A stretch of DNA of 35,491 bases from Terriglobia bacterium. GTDB lineage: Bacteria; Acidobacteriota; Terriglobia; Bryobacterales; Bryobacteraceae. The translations under genes were made by a program, and so were the position numbers. Positions 16,061 to 24,185 of this stretch are shown here, piece after piece. The DNA lies in assembly GCA_020073265.1 (NCBI GenBank), contig JAIQFN010000061.1, positions 1 through 35,491 of the forward strand, written 5' to 3'. The first letter of the stretch is position 1. The number at the start of each line of letters is the position of its first letter. A model generated the notes under the pieces. It did not search any database. It saw only the letters and a program-made list of their open reading frames with translations, and had not been told where the DNA came from.

Positions 16061-16081
16061 AAAATAGCCTTAGGAGATCCC

Positions 16082-16801
16082 ATGAGCGAACCTCAGCAAC
16101 CCTCGAGTTTTATCGATCTTGAAAAGAGGCTAAGGCAGCATCCTCTCGTTGCACCAAGACTCAATCATGCACGGGATATGCACGCAGCCGAAGCAACGAT
16201 ACGAGAGTGTATTTACGGAGAGCCGGTGACCATTGAATCGTGGCGCCGTTCTTCGACATACCACCAGATCAAGATGGCCTTTCGTAAGATCAAGCCGCGG
16301 TCAAGACCGACGCGCGATGAACTCGAACGCATGATGAAACACCTCAGCTTCGAGATCAACCGATTTCGCATTGGAGCTTCCCGCTGGCCCGCCGGCGACC
16401 AGCCCGACCAGTGTCGTCCAGGGGTGCCGGTGGACGCTATGATTCGCGAATCTTGCCTTCTTCACTTCCGTCTTCTTCTAGATTTCTTTTATCCGCGAAT
16501 CGATCCTGCCAAGAGTGTCTTCGACGATATCTTTGTCACCGACTATTTTCTGGACTCGACCAGACTGTCCCCAACGTTCCAGAAACTACTAGAAACACCA
16601 CAGTGGCTCAGCGAATATAGAGACATGCTTGATTGGCGACTCGCGCATCTAACGATGAGGCGATTTGAATTTGAGGCCCCCCCACACCGCTTTTGGAACC
16701 CGGCCGAGCAATTCGGACACATTGAAAAGCTGATCACAGAATTCCTCAATGCTATCGATGATGAAATGAAAAGCTTGTTCGATCCAACACGCCAAGGCTA
16801 G
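16082..16801 (+). CDS. HEPN-like all-helical protein, unknown function
   Basis: A 239-residue protein starting at ATG 16082-16084, with AGGAG about 8 bases upstream. It has no signal peptide or membrane segment and is predicted mostly helical. R122-x5-H128 occurs inside IRESCLLHFRLLLDFFYPR, a spacing that fits the R-x4-6-H motif of HEPN RNases. H189 follows in DWRLAHLTMRR, the AHLT..R pattern of a widespread family of uncharacterised proteins that share the LLH.R.L.DFF segment. HEPN assignment is inference from these motifs. Base composition is less GC-rich than the flanks. It is divergent from the RHH-fusion gene and ends 27 bp before lpxB, which starts the host backbone again. Confidence 0.6.
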   Translation: MSEPQQPSSFIDLEKRLRQHPLVAPRLNHARDMHAAEATIRECIYGEPVTIESWRRSSTYHQIKMAFRKIKPRSRPTRDELERMMKHLSFEINRFRIGASRWPAGDQPDQCRPGVPVDAMIRESCLLHFRLLLDFFYPRIDPAKSVFDDIFVTDYFLDSTRLSPTFQKLLETPQWLSEYRDMLDWRLAHLTMRRFEFEAPPHRFWNPAEQFGHIEKLITEFLNAIDDEMKSLFDPTRQG

Positions 16802-16828
16802 ACTCAGGCTTTCGGTAGACTAAAGGTA

Positions 16829-18037
16829 GTGGCGCGCAGAGTCCTGATATCGGCGGGTGAAGCTTCGGGCGACCTCTACGCGGCCGGATTGGTGGACGCA
16901 CTCCGGCGGCGTAACCCGGATCTCGACTTCTTCGGATGCGCCGGCCCCCGCATGCAGCAGGCCGGCGTCCGGGCCGTGGTGGACGCCCGCAGCATCGCCG
17001 TGGTCGGCCTGGTGGAAGTGATCACCCACATCCCGCGCGTCTGGCGCGAATACCGCAAGCTTCTGGCCGCTGCCCTCAAAACGCGTCCGGAAGTGGCCAT
17101 CCTCACCGACAGCCCGGACTTCCACTTGCGGCTGGCGCGGCAGCTCAAGAAGCGCCAAATCCCCGTGATCTACCTGGTGGCCCCGCAGGTCTGGGCGTGG
17201 CGCAAAGGCCGTTTGCCCCTGATGCGCCGCACCATCGACCGGCTGCTGTGCATTTTCCCCTTCGAGCCGGAGTTTTTCGCGAAGCACGGCATGGACGCCG
17301 CCTACATCGGCCACCCGTTGACGCGCCTGGTGCGGCCGTCGGCGGACCGCGACGAGCTGCGCCGGCGCTTTGGCGTCTCGGGCGCGGCTCCGGTGATCGC
17401 CTTGCTTCCCGGGAGCAGAAAAGGCGAAGCGGCCCGGCACCTTCCGATCCTGCTCGAAACGGTCCAGCGGATCCGCCAGGCTTCGGCGGCGGCGGATGCC
17501 CGCTTCATCCTCGCGGTTCCACCCGGCACCGTGCCCGCGGAATCAACTTTTCGGGAACGCATTTCCGCTTCATCCATCCAATTGCTTGAGGGCCAGACCT
17601 GGGATGTACTGGCCTGCGCGGATCTGGCGCTGGCAGCAAGCGGTACTGTTACCATCGAAGCGACTCTGCTAGGAACCCCGCTGATTGCGTTTTATCGTGT
17701 CAACAATTTGAGCTGGTGGATGGGCAGGCATCTGGTCAAAGTCCCTTTCTACTCCATGGTGAACCTGGTGGCTGGACGGCGCATCGTGCCGGAGTTGATT
17801 CAAAATGAATTGAGCGCCGCGCGCCTGGCGGAGCAGGCGGTCGCTCTGCTCGCCGAGCCAGCCGCGCGGGAAAACATGCGGCGCGAGTTGCTCGTGGTGG
17901 CTCAGAAGCTATCTGGGCAGGACGATCCCATGGAAGTGGCCGCGGCCCTGGTCGAGAAACATTTGTCGAGCGCGCAGGACGAGCCGTCGCGATGGCAGCA
18001 GGACACGCTTCCGCCCCGTTCGGTCGTGCGCGCTTAA
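16829..18037 (+). CDS. lpxB: Lipid-A-disaccharide synthase
   Basis: A 402-residue GT19 enzyme that joins UDP-2,3-diacylglucosamine and lipid X to make the lipid A disaccharide at the inner face of the inner membrane. Landmarks are RVLISAGEASGDLYAAGLV at the start, FFGCAGPRMQQAG, SIAVVGLVEV, ILTDSPDFHLRLA, VAPQVWAWRKGR, CIFPFEPEFF, YIGHPL and LLPGSRKGE, then ASGTVTIEATLLGTPLIAFY and VPFYSMVNLVAGRRIVPELI. The start codon is GTG at 16829-16831, preceded by AAAGG. The length is normal for the family. The gene shows that the host has lipid A, and it is followed after 19 bp by the M1-like gene, probably in one transcript. Confidence 0.95.
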   Translation: MARRVLISAGEASGDLYAAGLVDALRRRNPDLDFFGCAGPRMQQAGVRAVVDARSIAVVGLVEVITHIPRVWREYRKLLAAALKTRPEVAILTDSPDFHLRLARQLKKRQIPVIYLVAPQVWAWRKGRLPLMRRTIDRLLCIFPFEPEFFAKHGMDAAYIGHPLTRLVRPSADRDELRRRFGVSGAAPVIALLPGSRKGEAARHLPILLETVQRIRQASAAADARFILAVPPGTVPAESTFRERISASSIQLLEGQTWDVLACADLALAASGTVTIEATLLGTPLIAFYRVNNLSWWMGRHLVKVPFYSMVNLVAGRRIVPELIQNELSAARLAEQAVALLAEPAARENMRRELLVVAQKLSGQDDPMEVAAALVEKHLSSAQDEPSRWQQDTLPPRSVVRA

Positions 18038-18056
18038 CTTAAAGAGGAACTGGTTC

Positions 18057-20078
18057 ATGTTTCGTAAGACACTCGTCGCGGCGCTCCTGATGACGTCGCT
18101 CGCCGCGGCGCAGGATCGCGGCTCCAAGCCCGGTCGCATCGACGTCGACAACTACATCATCGACGCCGATGTGAACCCCCGCACGCAGACGCTGGTTGCC
18201 ACGGTGAAGGTCCGCTTCGTTGCGCTGGATAACGACATCTCCTCGCTGTCTTTCGAGTTGAACAACGCGCTGAACGTTTCGAGCGTCGTCGACGACACCG
18301 GCAACCAGATCCCGGCTTCGCGATCTTCGCAGGATTTTACCGTTCGCCTCAACTTTCCCGCCCCTCTCACCAAGGGCAAAGCCACCACCTTGACGTTCAA
18401 GTACGACGGCCGCCTGACCGGCCAGGAAGATTCGCCGGTCTACGGCATCAAGTTCGGCGCCATCCAGAATAATTTTGCGTACCTGATGTATCCGGCTCGC
18501 TGGTTCCCGGTCAACGGCTACACGGTGGACCGCTACACCGCCGATCTGCGCATCACCGTGCCCTCCAGCTTCAAGGTCATCGCCAGCGGACTGGAACACT
18601 CCGAGGCCGCCGGCGCCGAAAAAACCTTGTACCAATTTCAATACTCCAAGCCGTCGTTTCCCGGCAGCATCGCGGTGGTCCAAGGCGAGCCCACTCGTGT
18701 CGATTCGCAGGGCGTCACCACGTCGCTGTACTTCCGCCAGAAGCAGTCGCTAGCCAACGCCTACGGGGAAGAGACCGGGAAAATCATGAGCTACTTCACC
18801 AGCGTGTACGGCTTGCCGCCGCAGGCCAACCTGACGCTGGTGGAGACCGAGGATGGCACTCCCAACGGCTTCTCGGCGCCGGGTGTGGTCTTTCTTTCGC
18901 CCAAAGGCATCGGCAACCAGGTGGCGGCGCGGCTGCTGGCCAACCAGCTCGCGCGGCAGTGGTGGGAGACGCTGGTGTCGCCCATCAATCGCGACCACAT
19001 GTGGATCGAGAACGGCAACGCCCGCTACGCCGAGCTGCTGTGGGATGAACACGCCAACGGCCCCGCCGCTTTCGAGCAGGACGTCCACGATACTTACGTC
19101 GAGGCCCTTACGGTGGACAATCCGCCGCTCATCCAGTCCTCGCGGCTGGAGGATTTTTCGCCCGAGTACTGGGCCACGACGGCCGCCAAGGGCGCGGCAA
19201 TCCTCAACATGCTGCGCAACGTGATCGGCACCGAAAATTTTTCGAAGCTGATGGCGGGCTTCGCCGAACAGCACGGCTGGCAGTCGGTGAGCACCGCGGA
19301 CTTCCGTACCATGGCCGAGAAAATTTCGGGCGAGAATCTGCAGTACTTCTTCGTGCAGTGGATCGAGTCCGCCGGCGCTCCCCAGTTCCGCCTGGAATAC
19401 ACCGTCTTCCGCCTGGGTGGCCCGGGTGCGGCTGCGGCTTCGGCCGCGCCCACGCCCACGCCCACGCCCACGCAAAAGGGCGGCTTCCGCGTGATGGGCA
19501 AGATCTCGCAGGACCTGGACACTTTCCACATGCCGGTGGATCTCAAGATCGAAACCGAAGGGAATCCCGAGACCAAACGAGTGGATGTCGTGGGCACGTC
19601 GTCCGAGTTCTCGGTGGATACGTTCGGCAAGCCGAAATCAGTCACCGTCGATCCGAACGGCGCGGTGCTGCGCTGGGATGCGAACATGCGCGTGGAAGTG
19701 GCCATCAAGCGCGGCGAGCAGTTTGTCGCGATCGGCGAATTTGGCGACGCGCTCAAGGAATACCAGAAAGCCATCGAAGTGAATCACGGCAGTTCGCTCG
19801 CGCATTACCGCGTGGCTGAGATTTTCTTCCTCCAGAACAACTACCAGTCGGCTGCCAACGAATACCGCGAGGCGCTCAACGGCGACCTCACGCCCAAGTG
19901 GACCGAAGTGTGGGCGCACATCAGGCTGGGAAACATCTTCGACGTGTCGGGCCAGCGGGATCGCGCGGTAAACGAATACAATCTCGCCATCCGGACGCGC
20001 GACGATACCGAAGGCGCGCAGGCCGAGGCCGCCAAGTACCTGAAGCAACCCTACGAGCACAAGCGCAGCAACGTGTAG
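18057..20078 (+). CDS. Catalytically dead M1-peptidase-like exported protein with TPR tail
   Basis: A 673-residue protein with a signal peptide (MFRKTLVAALLMTSLAAAQ), an M1 aminopeptidase-like N-terminal beta domain (about 25-220) and a gluzincin-like domain (about 230-460). Where active M1 enzymes have HELAHQWW this has NQLARQWW at 296-303, so the zinc ligands H296 and H300 are N and R and the catalytic Glu is Q297. The third ligand position (19 residues on) is N319, in WIENGNARY. The exopeptidase motif is also replaced (TPNGFSAPG). A Pro-Thr linker encoded by (CCCACG)4 follows at about residue 470. Two or three TPR repeats (GEFGDALKEYQKAIEVN, NYQSAANEYREAL, GQRDRAVNEYNLAIR) end the protein. 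It may be a scaffold rather than a peptidase. Confidence 0.8.
   Translation: MFRKTLVAALLMTSLAAAQDRGSKPGRIDVDNYIIDADVNPRTQTLVATVKVRFVALDNDISSLSFELNNALNVSSVVDDTGNQIPASRSSQDFTVRLNFPAPLTKGKATTLTFKYDGRLTGQEDSPVYGIKFGAIQNNFAYLMYPARWFPVNGYTVDRYTADLRITVPSSFKVIASGLEHSEAAGAEKTLYQFQYSKPSFPGSIAVVQGEPTRVDSQGVTTSLYFRQKQSLANAYGEETGKIMSYFTSVYGLPPQANLTLVETEDGTPNGFSAPGVVFLSPKGIGNQVAARLLANQLARQWWETLVSPINRDHMWIENGNARYAELLWDEHANGPAAFEQDVHDTYVEALTVDNPPLIQSSRLEDFSPEYWATTAAKGAAILNMLRNVIGTENFSKLMAGFAEQHGWQSVSTADFRTMAEKISGENLQYFFVQWIESAGAPQFRLEYTVFRLGGPGAAAASAAPTPTPTPTQKGGFRVMGKISQDLDTFHMPVDLKIETEGNPETKRVDVVGTSSEFSVDTFGKPKSVTVDPNGAVLRWDANMRVEVAIKRGEQFVAIGEFGDALKEYQKAIEVNHGSSLAHYRVAEIFFLQNNYQSAANEYREALNGDLTPKWTEVWAHIRLGNIFDVSGQRDRAVNEYNLAIRTRDDTEGAQAEAAKYLKQPYEHKRSNV
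19449..19472 (+). repeat. Hexanucleotide tandem repeat (CCCACG)x4 inside the M1-like gene
   Basis: Four perfect copies of CCCACG code for a Pro-Thr linker between the peptidase-like and TPR parts of the protein. Because the unit is six bases, gain or loss of copies would keep the reading frame and only change linker length. Confidence 0.8.
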
Positions 20079-20079
20079 C

Positions 20080-20568
20080 TTACCGTCCACCTGCCAGCTT
20101 CGGCGTCACATACCACTTCAGCACCGCGTGCGGCTCCGCCGTGAACCGATCGACCTCCACGCACGCCAGGCCGCCCTTCTTGAAATCGATCTGCAGGTTC
20201 GGACAGCCCAGCAGATAGGCCGTCAGACTGCTGAACAGCGGCTCGTGACCGGAAAGCAGGATTCGCGGCGCGTCCTTGTGGACGCGGATTTCTTCCCAGA
20301 CCGCGCGCGGCGTCGAGCCTGGTTCCAAAGCCTTGGTGCGAAGCAGGTCGCCCTGGTATTCGAGAATCTCGGCGGCGAGCTGAGCGGTTTGGACCGCGCG
20401 GCGATATGGGCTGGTCAGGATCAACTCCGGCTGCACGCCCGCGGCAGCGGCGGCGCGTAGAACGTTGCTCAGTTTCTTCTTGCCTTCGGCAGTGAGCGCG
20501 CGCTCGGAGTCGGGCCGGCCCGCCTGGCCGTCCTCTGCGATGCCGTGCCGGAGAAGGTAGATCTCCAT
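20080..20568 (-). CDS. sixA: SixA-type phosphohistidine phosphatase
   Basis: A 162-residue member of the histidine phosphatase (phosphoglycerate mutase-like) superfamily, short SixA branch. The catalytic motif LLRHGIAE (R7, H8) is at the N-terminus, followed by SERALTAEGKKKL, the second Arg in TSPYRRAVQTA and the second His in SGHEPLFSSLTAYLL. SixA removes phosphate from phosphohistidine in HPt domains or the nitrogen PTS protein. No such partner gene is in the window. It is convergent with the M1-like gene (1 bp gap) and divergent from the O-antigen-ligase-like gene (18 bp between starts), so their promoters must overlap. Confidence 0.85.
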   Translation of the reverse strand: MEIYLLRHGIAEDGQAGRPDSERALTAEGKKKLSNVLRAAAAAGVQPELILTSPYRRAVQTAQLAAEILEYQGDLLRTKALEPGSTPRAVWEEIRVHKDAPRILLSGHEPLFSSLTAYLLGCPNLQIDFKKGGLACVEVDRFTAEPHAVLKWYVTPKLAGGR

Positions 20569-20586
20569 TCCTGGTAGCCTACTGGT

Positions 20587-21795
20587 TTGAAGCCTTATGT
20601 CGATCGAGCGGCGTTCTATCTCACCTGCGGCTCGCTCATCTCCATTTTATTCTCGATCGCGGTCTCGCAGATTCTGCTGGCCCTGGCCTTTGCCGCGTTG
20701 CTGATGTCCACCGAGAAACTGCGCCTGCCGCCCATCCGGTTGCCGCTGGCGTTGTTCATCGCCGGCACCGTGATCTCGCTGCTGGTCTCCGGGCACATCC
20801 GCGACGGCACGCCGCAAATCCGCAAGCTCTTCGTCCTGCTGGTTCTGCTGCTGGTCTACAGCACCTTTCGCAGCATTTTCGAGATCCGCAACATCGTGCT
20901 GCTGTGGACGCTCGTGGCGACGCTCTCGGCCGTCCGCAGCCTGTTTCAGTTCGGGCAGAAATACCAGCAGGCCGCGCAACAGCACCAGAATTTCTACGAC
21001 TTCTATGTCGGCTCGCGCATCACCGGTTTCATGAGCCACTGGATGACCTTCGGCGGTGAAGAGATGATCGTGCTGCTGCTGCTGGCATCCTATCTGTTCT
21101 TTTCAAAACAGCCGCGCTGGAAGACCGCCGGCTGGTTCTTCGCCGCCATTCTGGTGGTGTCGATGGTGCTCGGATATACGCGCAGCATTTTCCTGCTGGG
21201 ATTCCCGATCGGCCTGCTGTACCTGCTATGGTTCTGGCACAAGTGGCTGGTGGCCGCCGCGCCGGTGGTCGCGCTGCTCGCATTCCTGGTGGCGCCGGTG
21301 TCCTTGCAGGAGCGCGTGAAGTCCATCTTTCAGCCGCATGGCGAGACGGACTCGAATCTCCACCGCACCATCACGCGCGAAACCGGTGTCGCGATGATCC
21401 GCGCGCATCCCTGGTTCGGCCTGGGCCCCGAGCAGGTGAAGGCGCAGTTCGAGCAGTGGGTTCCGTCGGACATAGCGCGCCCTCTGCCGACCGGCTGGTA
21501 CGGGCATCTGCACAATATCTATCTGCAGTACGCGGCCGAGCGCGGCGTTCCCACCATGCTGGTTTTGATGTGGATGATCGCGCAGATCCTCTGGGATTTC
21601 GGCGCCGCGCTGCGGAGCAAGCTCGCGAGCACCGAAGCGCGCTTCGTATTGCACGGCGCCATCGCGGTGATCCTGGCGATTCTCGCCGAAGGGTTCCTCG
21701 AATACAACCTGGGCGACAGCGAAGTGCTGACGTTGTTCCTCGCCGTGGTGGGTTTCGGTTACATCGCCCGGGAGGCAGCCGACGTTGCCGCCTGA
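20587..21795 (+). CDS. O-antigen ligase-like membrane protein (Wzy_C family)
   Basis: A 402-residue membrane protein with about 10-12 hydrophobic segments and the single large periplasmic loop that characterises WaaL/Wzy-type polymerases and ligases. The loop contains HRTITRETGVAMIRAHPWFG and GLGPEQVKAQFEQWVPS, followed by GHLHNIYLQYAAERGVP. The pattern A...P..G.G.......  and the H.HN..L....E.G motif are conserved in this family. The role is likely transfer or polymerisation of lipid-linked glycan on the outer face of the inner membrane. The start is TTG at 20587-20589. The SDR gene overlaps its 3' end by 11 bp. lpxB lies in the same region. Confidence 0.85.
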   Translation: MKPYVDRAAFYLTCGSLISILFSIAVSQILLALAFAALLMSTEKLRLPPIRLPLALFIAGTVISLLVSGHIRDGTPQIRKLFVLLVLLLVYSTFRSIFEIRNIVLLWTLVATLSAVRSLFQFGQKYQQAAQQHQNFYDFYVGSRITGFMSHWMTFGGEEMIVLLLLASYLFFSKQPRWKTAGWFFAAILVVSMVLGYTRSIFLLGFPIGLLYLLWFWHKWLVAAAPVVALLAFLVAPVSLQERVKSIFQPHGETDSNLHRTITRETGVAMIRAHPWFGLGPEQVKAQFEQWVPSDIARPLPTGWYGHLHNIYLQYAAERGVPTMLVLMWMIAQILWDFGAALRSKLASTEARFVLHGAIAVILAILAEGFLEYNLGDSEVLTLFLAVVGFGYIAREAADVAA

Positions 21796-22468
21796 GAAGT
21801 CGACCATCGAGCAGCGAGCGATCCTGCTGGTGGGCGGCGCGGGCGGACTCGGTTCCGCAACGGCGGAGTTGCTCGCGGCCGAGGGCGCCAACGTTGTAGT
21901 CAGTTCGCGCAGCAGCGGACTGCGCGCCGACATCACCAAGGCGGATGATCGAAAGCGGCTGCTCGATGCCGTTCCGAAGCTGTACGGGTTAGTGGTCTTC
22001 GCCGGCGCTCCGGCGCGCGGCGCGGACGAGGACGCGATGCGGCTCTCGCACGAGGTGAATTACCAGGGTCCTATCCTGCTCGCCCGCGACGCGGCGCAGC
22101 GCATGCAAGCGCAAGCGACGGCCGGCGCCATCGTGCTGTTCTCCAGCATGCAAGCGGTCGCTCTGTTTCCCGGTTCGACCGCTTATGCCGGCGACAAGGC
22201 CGCGCTGCTGCACGCCGCACGCATTCTCGCCAAAGAGTGCCGCGGCCCGGCGAACATCCGCGTCAACGTGATCGCGCCGGGCGTCATCGAAGCCGGAATG
22301 GCGCTGGCTAGCATCGCTTCCGGCAAGTACGGCCGCTACCTCGCCGATGGAATGATCCCGCGCTACGGAAAAGCGCTGGACGTGGCGCGCGCGGTCCGAT
22401 TCCTGCTCGAGCCGGACAACTACATCACCGGGCAGGTGCTCTCGGTCGACGGCGGGATCACTTTGTAG
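21785..22468 (+). CDS. Short-chain dehydrogenase/reductase
   Basis: A 227-residue classical SDR. The NAD(P)-binding motif is LLVGGAGGLGSATAELL (about 14-30), the structural Asn is N92 in VNYQGP, the catalytic residues are S120/S121 (LFSSM) and Y134-x3-K138 (YAGDKAA), and PGVI plus VDGGITL at the end are also conserved. The start is TTG at 21785-21787 with GGGAGG upstream, inside the preceding gene, so the two are translated from one message. The substrate cannot be deduced. It is convergent with the RidA gene and overlaps it by 11 bp at the 3' ends. Confidence 0.85.
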   Translation: MPPEKSTIEQRAILLVGGAGGLGSATAELLAAEGANVVVSSRSSGLRADITKADDRKRLLDAVPKLYGLVVFAGAPARGADEDAMRLSHEVNYQGPILLARDAAQRMQAQATAGAIVLFSSMQAVALFPGSTAYAGDKAALLHAARILAKECRGPANIRVNVIAPGVIEAGMALASIASGKYGRYLADGMIPRYGKALDVARAVRFLLEPDNYITGQVLSVDGGITL

Positions 22469-22820
22469 GCTTGTAGGCCACGCAATCGATTTCGACTTTC
22501 ATGTCGCGGTTGTAGAACTTCGCTTCCACCGTGGTGCGAGCCGGCCGAGTCTCGCCAAAAAACTCGGCGTACACTTCGTTCATGGCCGTGAAGTCCTGGC
22601 CGTTCGACAAGAATACGGACACCTTGACGACGTCGGCGGGCGTCGCGCCGGCCTGTTCCAGAACGCGCCGGATGTTCTCCAGCGTCACGCGCGTCTCGTG
22701 GCGGATATCGCCGAGAGAAAACTGATTGGTGGCCGGATCCACCGGGCCTTGGCCGGAGACGAAGATGAAATCGCCGGCCCGGACGAACGGCGAGTAAGGC
22801 CCGCGCGGCTTAGCGATCAT
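22458..22820 (-). CDS. ridA: RidA-family enamine/imine deaminase
   Basis: A 120-residue protein of the RidA/YjgF/UK114 family, trimeric cytoplasmic proteins that hydrolyse reactive 2-aminoacrylate-type enamines. Landmarks are GPYSPFVRAGDFIFVSGQGP, the LENIRRVLEQAGA helix, VVKVSVFLSN, and ARTTVEAK. The conserved catalytic Arg of RidA proper (in P.R.) is in TRPARTTVEA. The C-terminal EIDCVAYKP matches the usual VEID..A end. The start codon overlaps the NYN gene stop (22817-22820), so it is the downstream partner of that gene in a minus-strand unit. Confidence 0.85.
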   Translation of the reverse strand: MIAKPRGPYSPFVRAGDFIFVSGQGPVDPATNQFSLGDIRHETRVTLENIRRVLEQAGATPADVVKVSVFLSNGQDFTAMNEVYAEFFGETRPARTTVEAKFYNRDMKVEIDCVAYKPTK

Positions 22821-24127
22821 TGCATGGTGTGATGCGGCTCGGGCTTCTTCTTGCGGCTGCGGCGCGGCCGGTCGGCCACGTTGCCGGACCCACCGCCGGC
22901 TTTGCGTGAGCGGCGGATCGGCTTGGGCTTGGGCGGCGGAGGATTCGGCTCGAGCAGCGACGGCTGTCCCTCGACGATGGGCTGCGGCTCGTCTTCCTCC
23001 TCGATCTCATGGTGCTCCTGAAGAGGCGGTTCGGGAATGGCCGGTGGATAAAATTCGGCGCCCATGTAAACCACCAGGCCCTTCTCCTCATCCGGCTCCA
23101 CGCGCACCACCAGTTTGTCCTGCGCGTAGTTCAAAAATTCCGAGAACTCCTGGAACCCGTACGCGGCGGCATCGAAATTGGGAACCTCGGCTTGCACCCA
23201 GGAAGCCAGATCGTCGGCGGGAGCTCCGTTCTCCATTTCGAGGCGGTGCGTTTCCAGCACGTCGCGCAGCGGCGTCAAAGCCTCCTCGGGCTTGGGAGTG
23301 GGCCGCTCGGGCTGGGTGCTGGTCTTACGCTCGATGATGTAGCGGCCGCCCTGACCGCTGACGTTGACGTAGTCGGCCTTCTTCAGTTTCTCGACAAAAT
23401 CGGAGAAGCTACTCGCGCCGTAGGCTTTTTCCGTAAAAGCGGAATCGAGCTGCAGCATGGTGGACTTGAGCAGGCCGAGCTGCGGTTGCACGGCGCGGCG
23501 CTCGAGCACCTGCAGCGCGCGTTCCACCAGCGGCATGGCTTGCTGCAGATCCAGCGGCGCCGGACGCCCGCGATGTCCGCCTTGCTGGCGGTCCCTTTGC
23601 GGCTGCCCGCCCTGCTGCTGCGGCCGGTCGCGGCGCTCGCGCGGTTCGGAGCGGTCCGTTTCAGACAGCAGCGACTCGTAGCTGACGAACTCGTGGCAAT
23701 TTTGCTGCAGGATGGTGCTGGTGAAAGCCTTGCCTCCCACCACGAACACGGTCTTGCCGTATTCCTTGAGCTTGTTCACCAGCGGGATGAAGTCGCTGTC
23801 GCCGCTGACGATGGCGAAGGCGTTCACGTGCGGATGGGTGAAGGCCATTTCCAGCGCGTCGAGGGCGAGATTGATGTCGCCGCCGTTCTTGTCGCCGCGC
23901 GGCGAAGGCAGACGCTGCACCATCTGGACGGCGTTTTCAGCCATCGACCGGGCCGCGCCTTCCTGGCGCCCCCAGTTGGCGTATGCGAATTTGGCGACCA
24001 GGTCGCCGCGCTCCTTGAGCGCATCGAGCGGGAGCGATACGTCAAACTCCCGCCTCAAAGTGGATTTCACGCCGATCTCGATGTTGTCGTAATCTACGAA
24101 TACGGCGATGTTCAGTTTTTCTTGCAT
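22817..24127 (-). CDS. NYN-domain nuclease-like protein with two OST-HTH/LOTUS domains
   Basis: A 436-residue protein. The N-terminal NYN (PIN-like) domain has the acidic residues expected for a metal-dependent nuclease: D12 and D14 in VFVDYDN, D84 and D90 in GGDINLALDALEM, and D110 and D112 in VSGDSDFIPLV. A Gln/Arg/Gly-rich linker (about 160-190) follows, then two segments that look like OST-HTH/LOTUS RNA-binding domains (about 192-265 with SFTEKAYGASSFSDFVEKLK-like pattern, and 285-360 with AAAYGFQEFSEFLNYAQ). The tail is acidic, Pro-rich and then very basic. The LabA/MARF1-like arrangement suggests RNA processing or decay, with substrate unknown. RidA is the 4-bp-overlapping downstream gene. 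Confidence 0.85.
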   Translation of the reverse strand: MQEKLNIAVFVDYDNIEIGVKSTLRREFDVSLPLDALKERGDLVAKFAYANWGRQEGAARSMAENAVQMVQRLPSPRGDKNGGDINLALDALEMAFTHPHVNAFAIVSGDSDFIPLVNKLKEYGKTVFVVGGKAFTSTILQQNCHEFVSYESLLSETDRSEPRERRDRPQQQGGQPQRDRQQGGHRGRPAPLDLQQAMPLVERALQVLERRAVQPQLGLLKSTMLQLDSAFTEKAYGASSFSDFVEKLKKADYVNVSGQGGRYIIERKTSTQPERPTPKPEEALTPLRDVLETHRLEMENGAPADDLASWVQAEVPNFDAAAYGFQEFSEFLNYAQDKLVVRVEPDEEKGLVVYMGAEFYPPAIPEPPLQEHHEIEEEDEPQPIVEGQPSLLEPNPPPPKPKPIRRSRKAGGGSGNVADRPRRSRKKKPEPHHTMQ

Positions 24128-24185
24128 TGGTTCTTTCTTTTTTAGTTAATCAAAATGCACCGGCACGAATGCCTGTGCGACAGCT

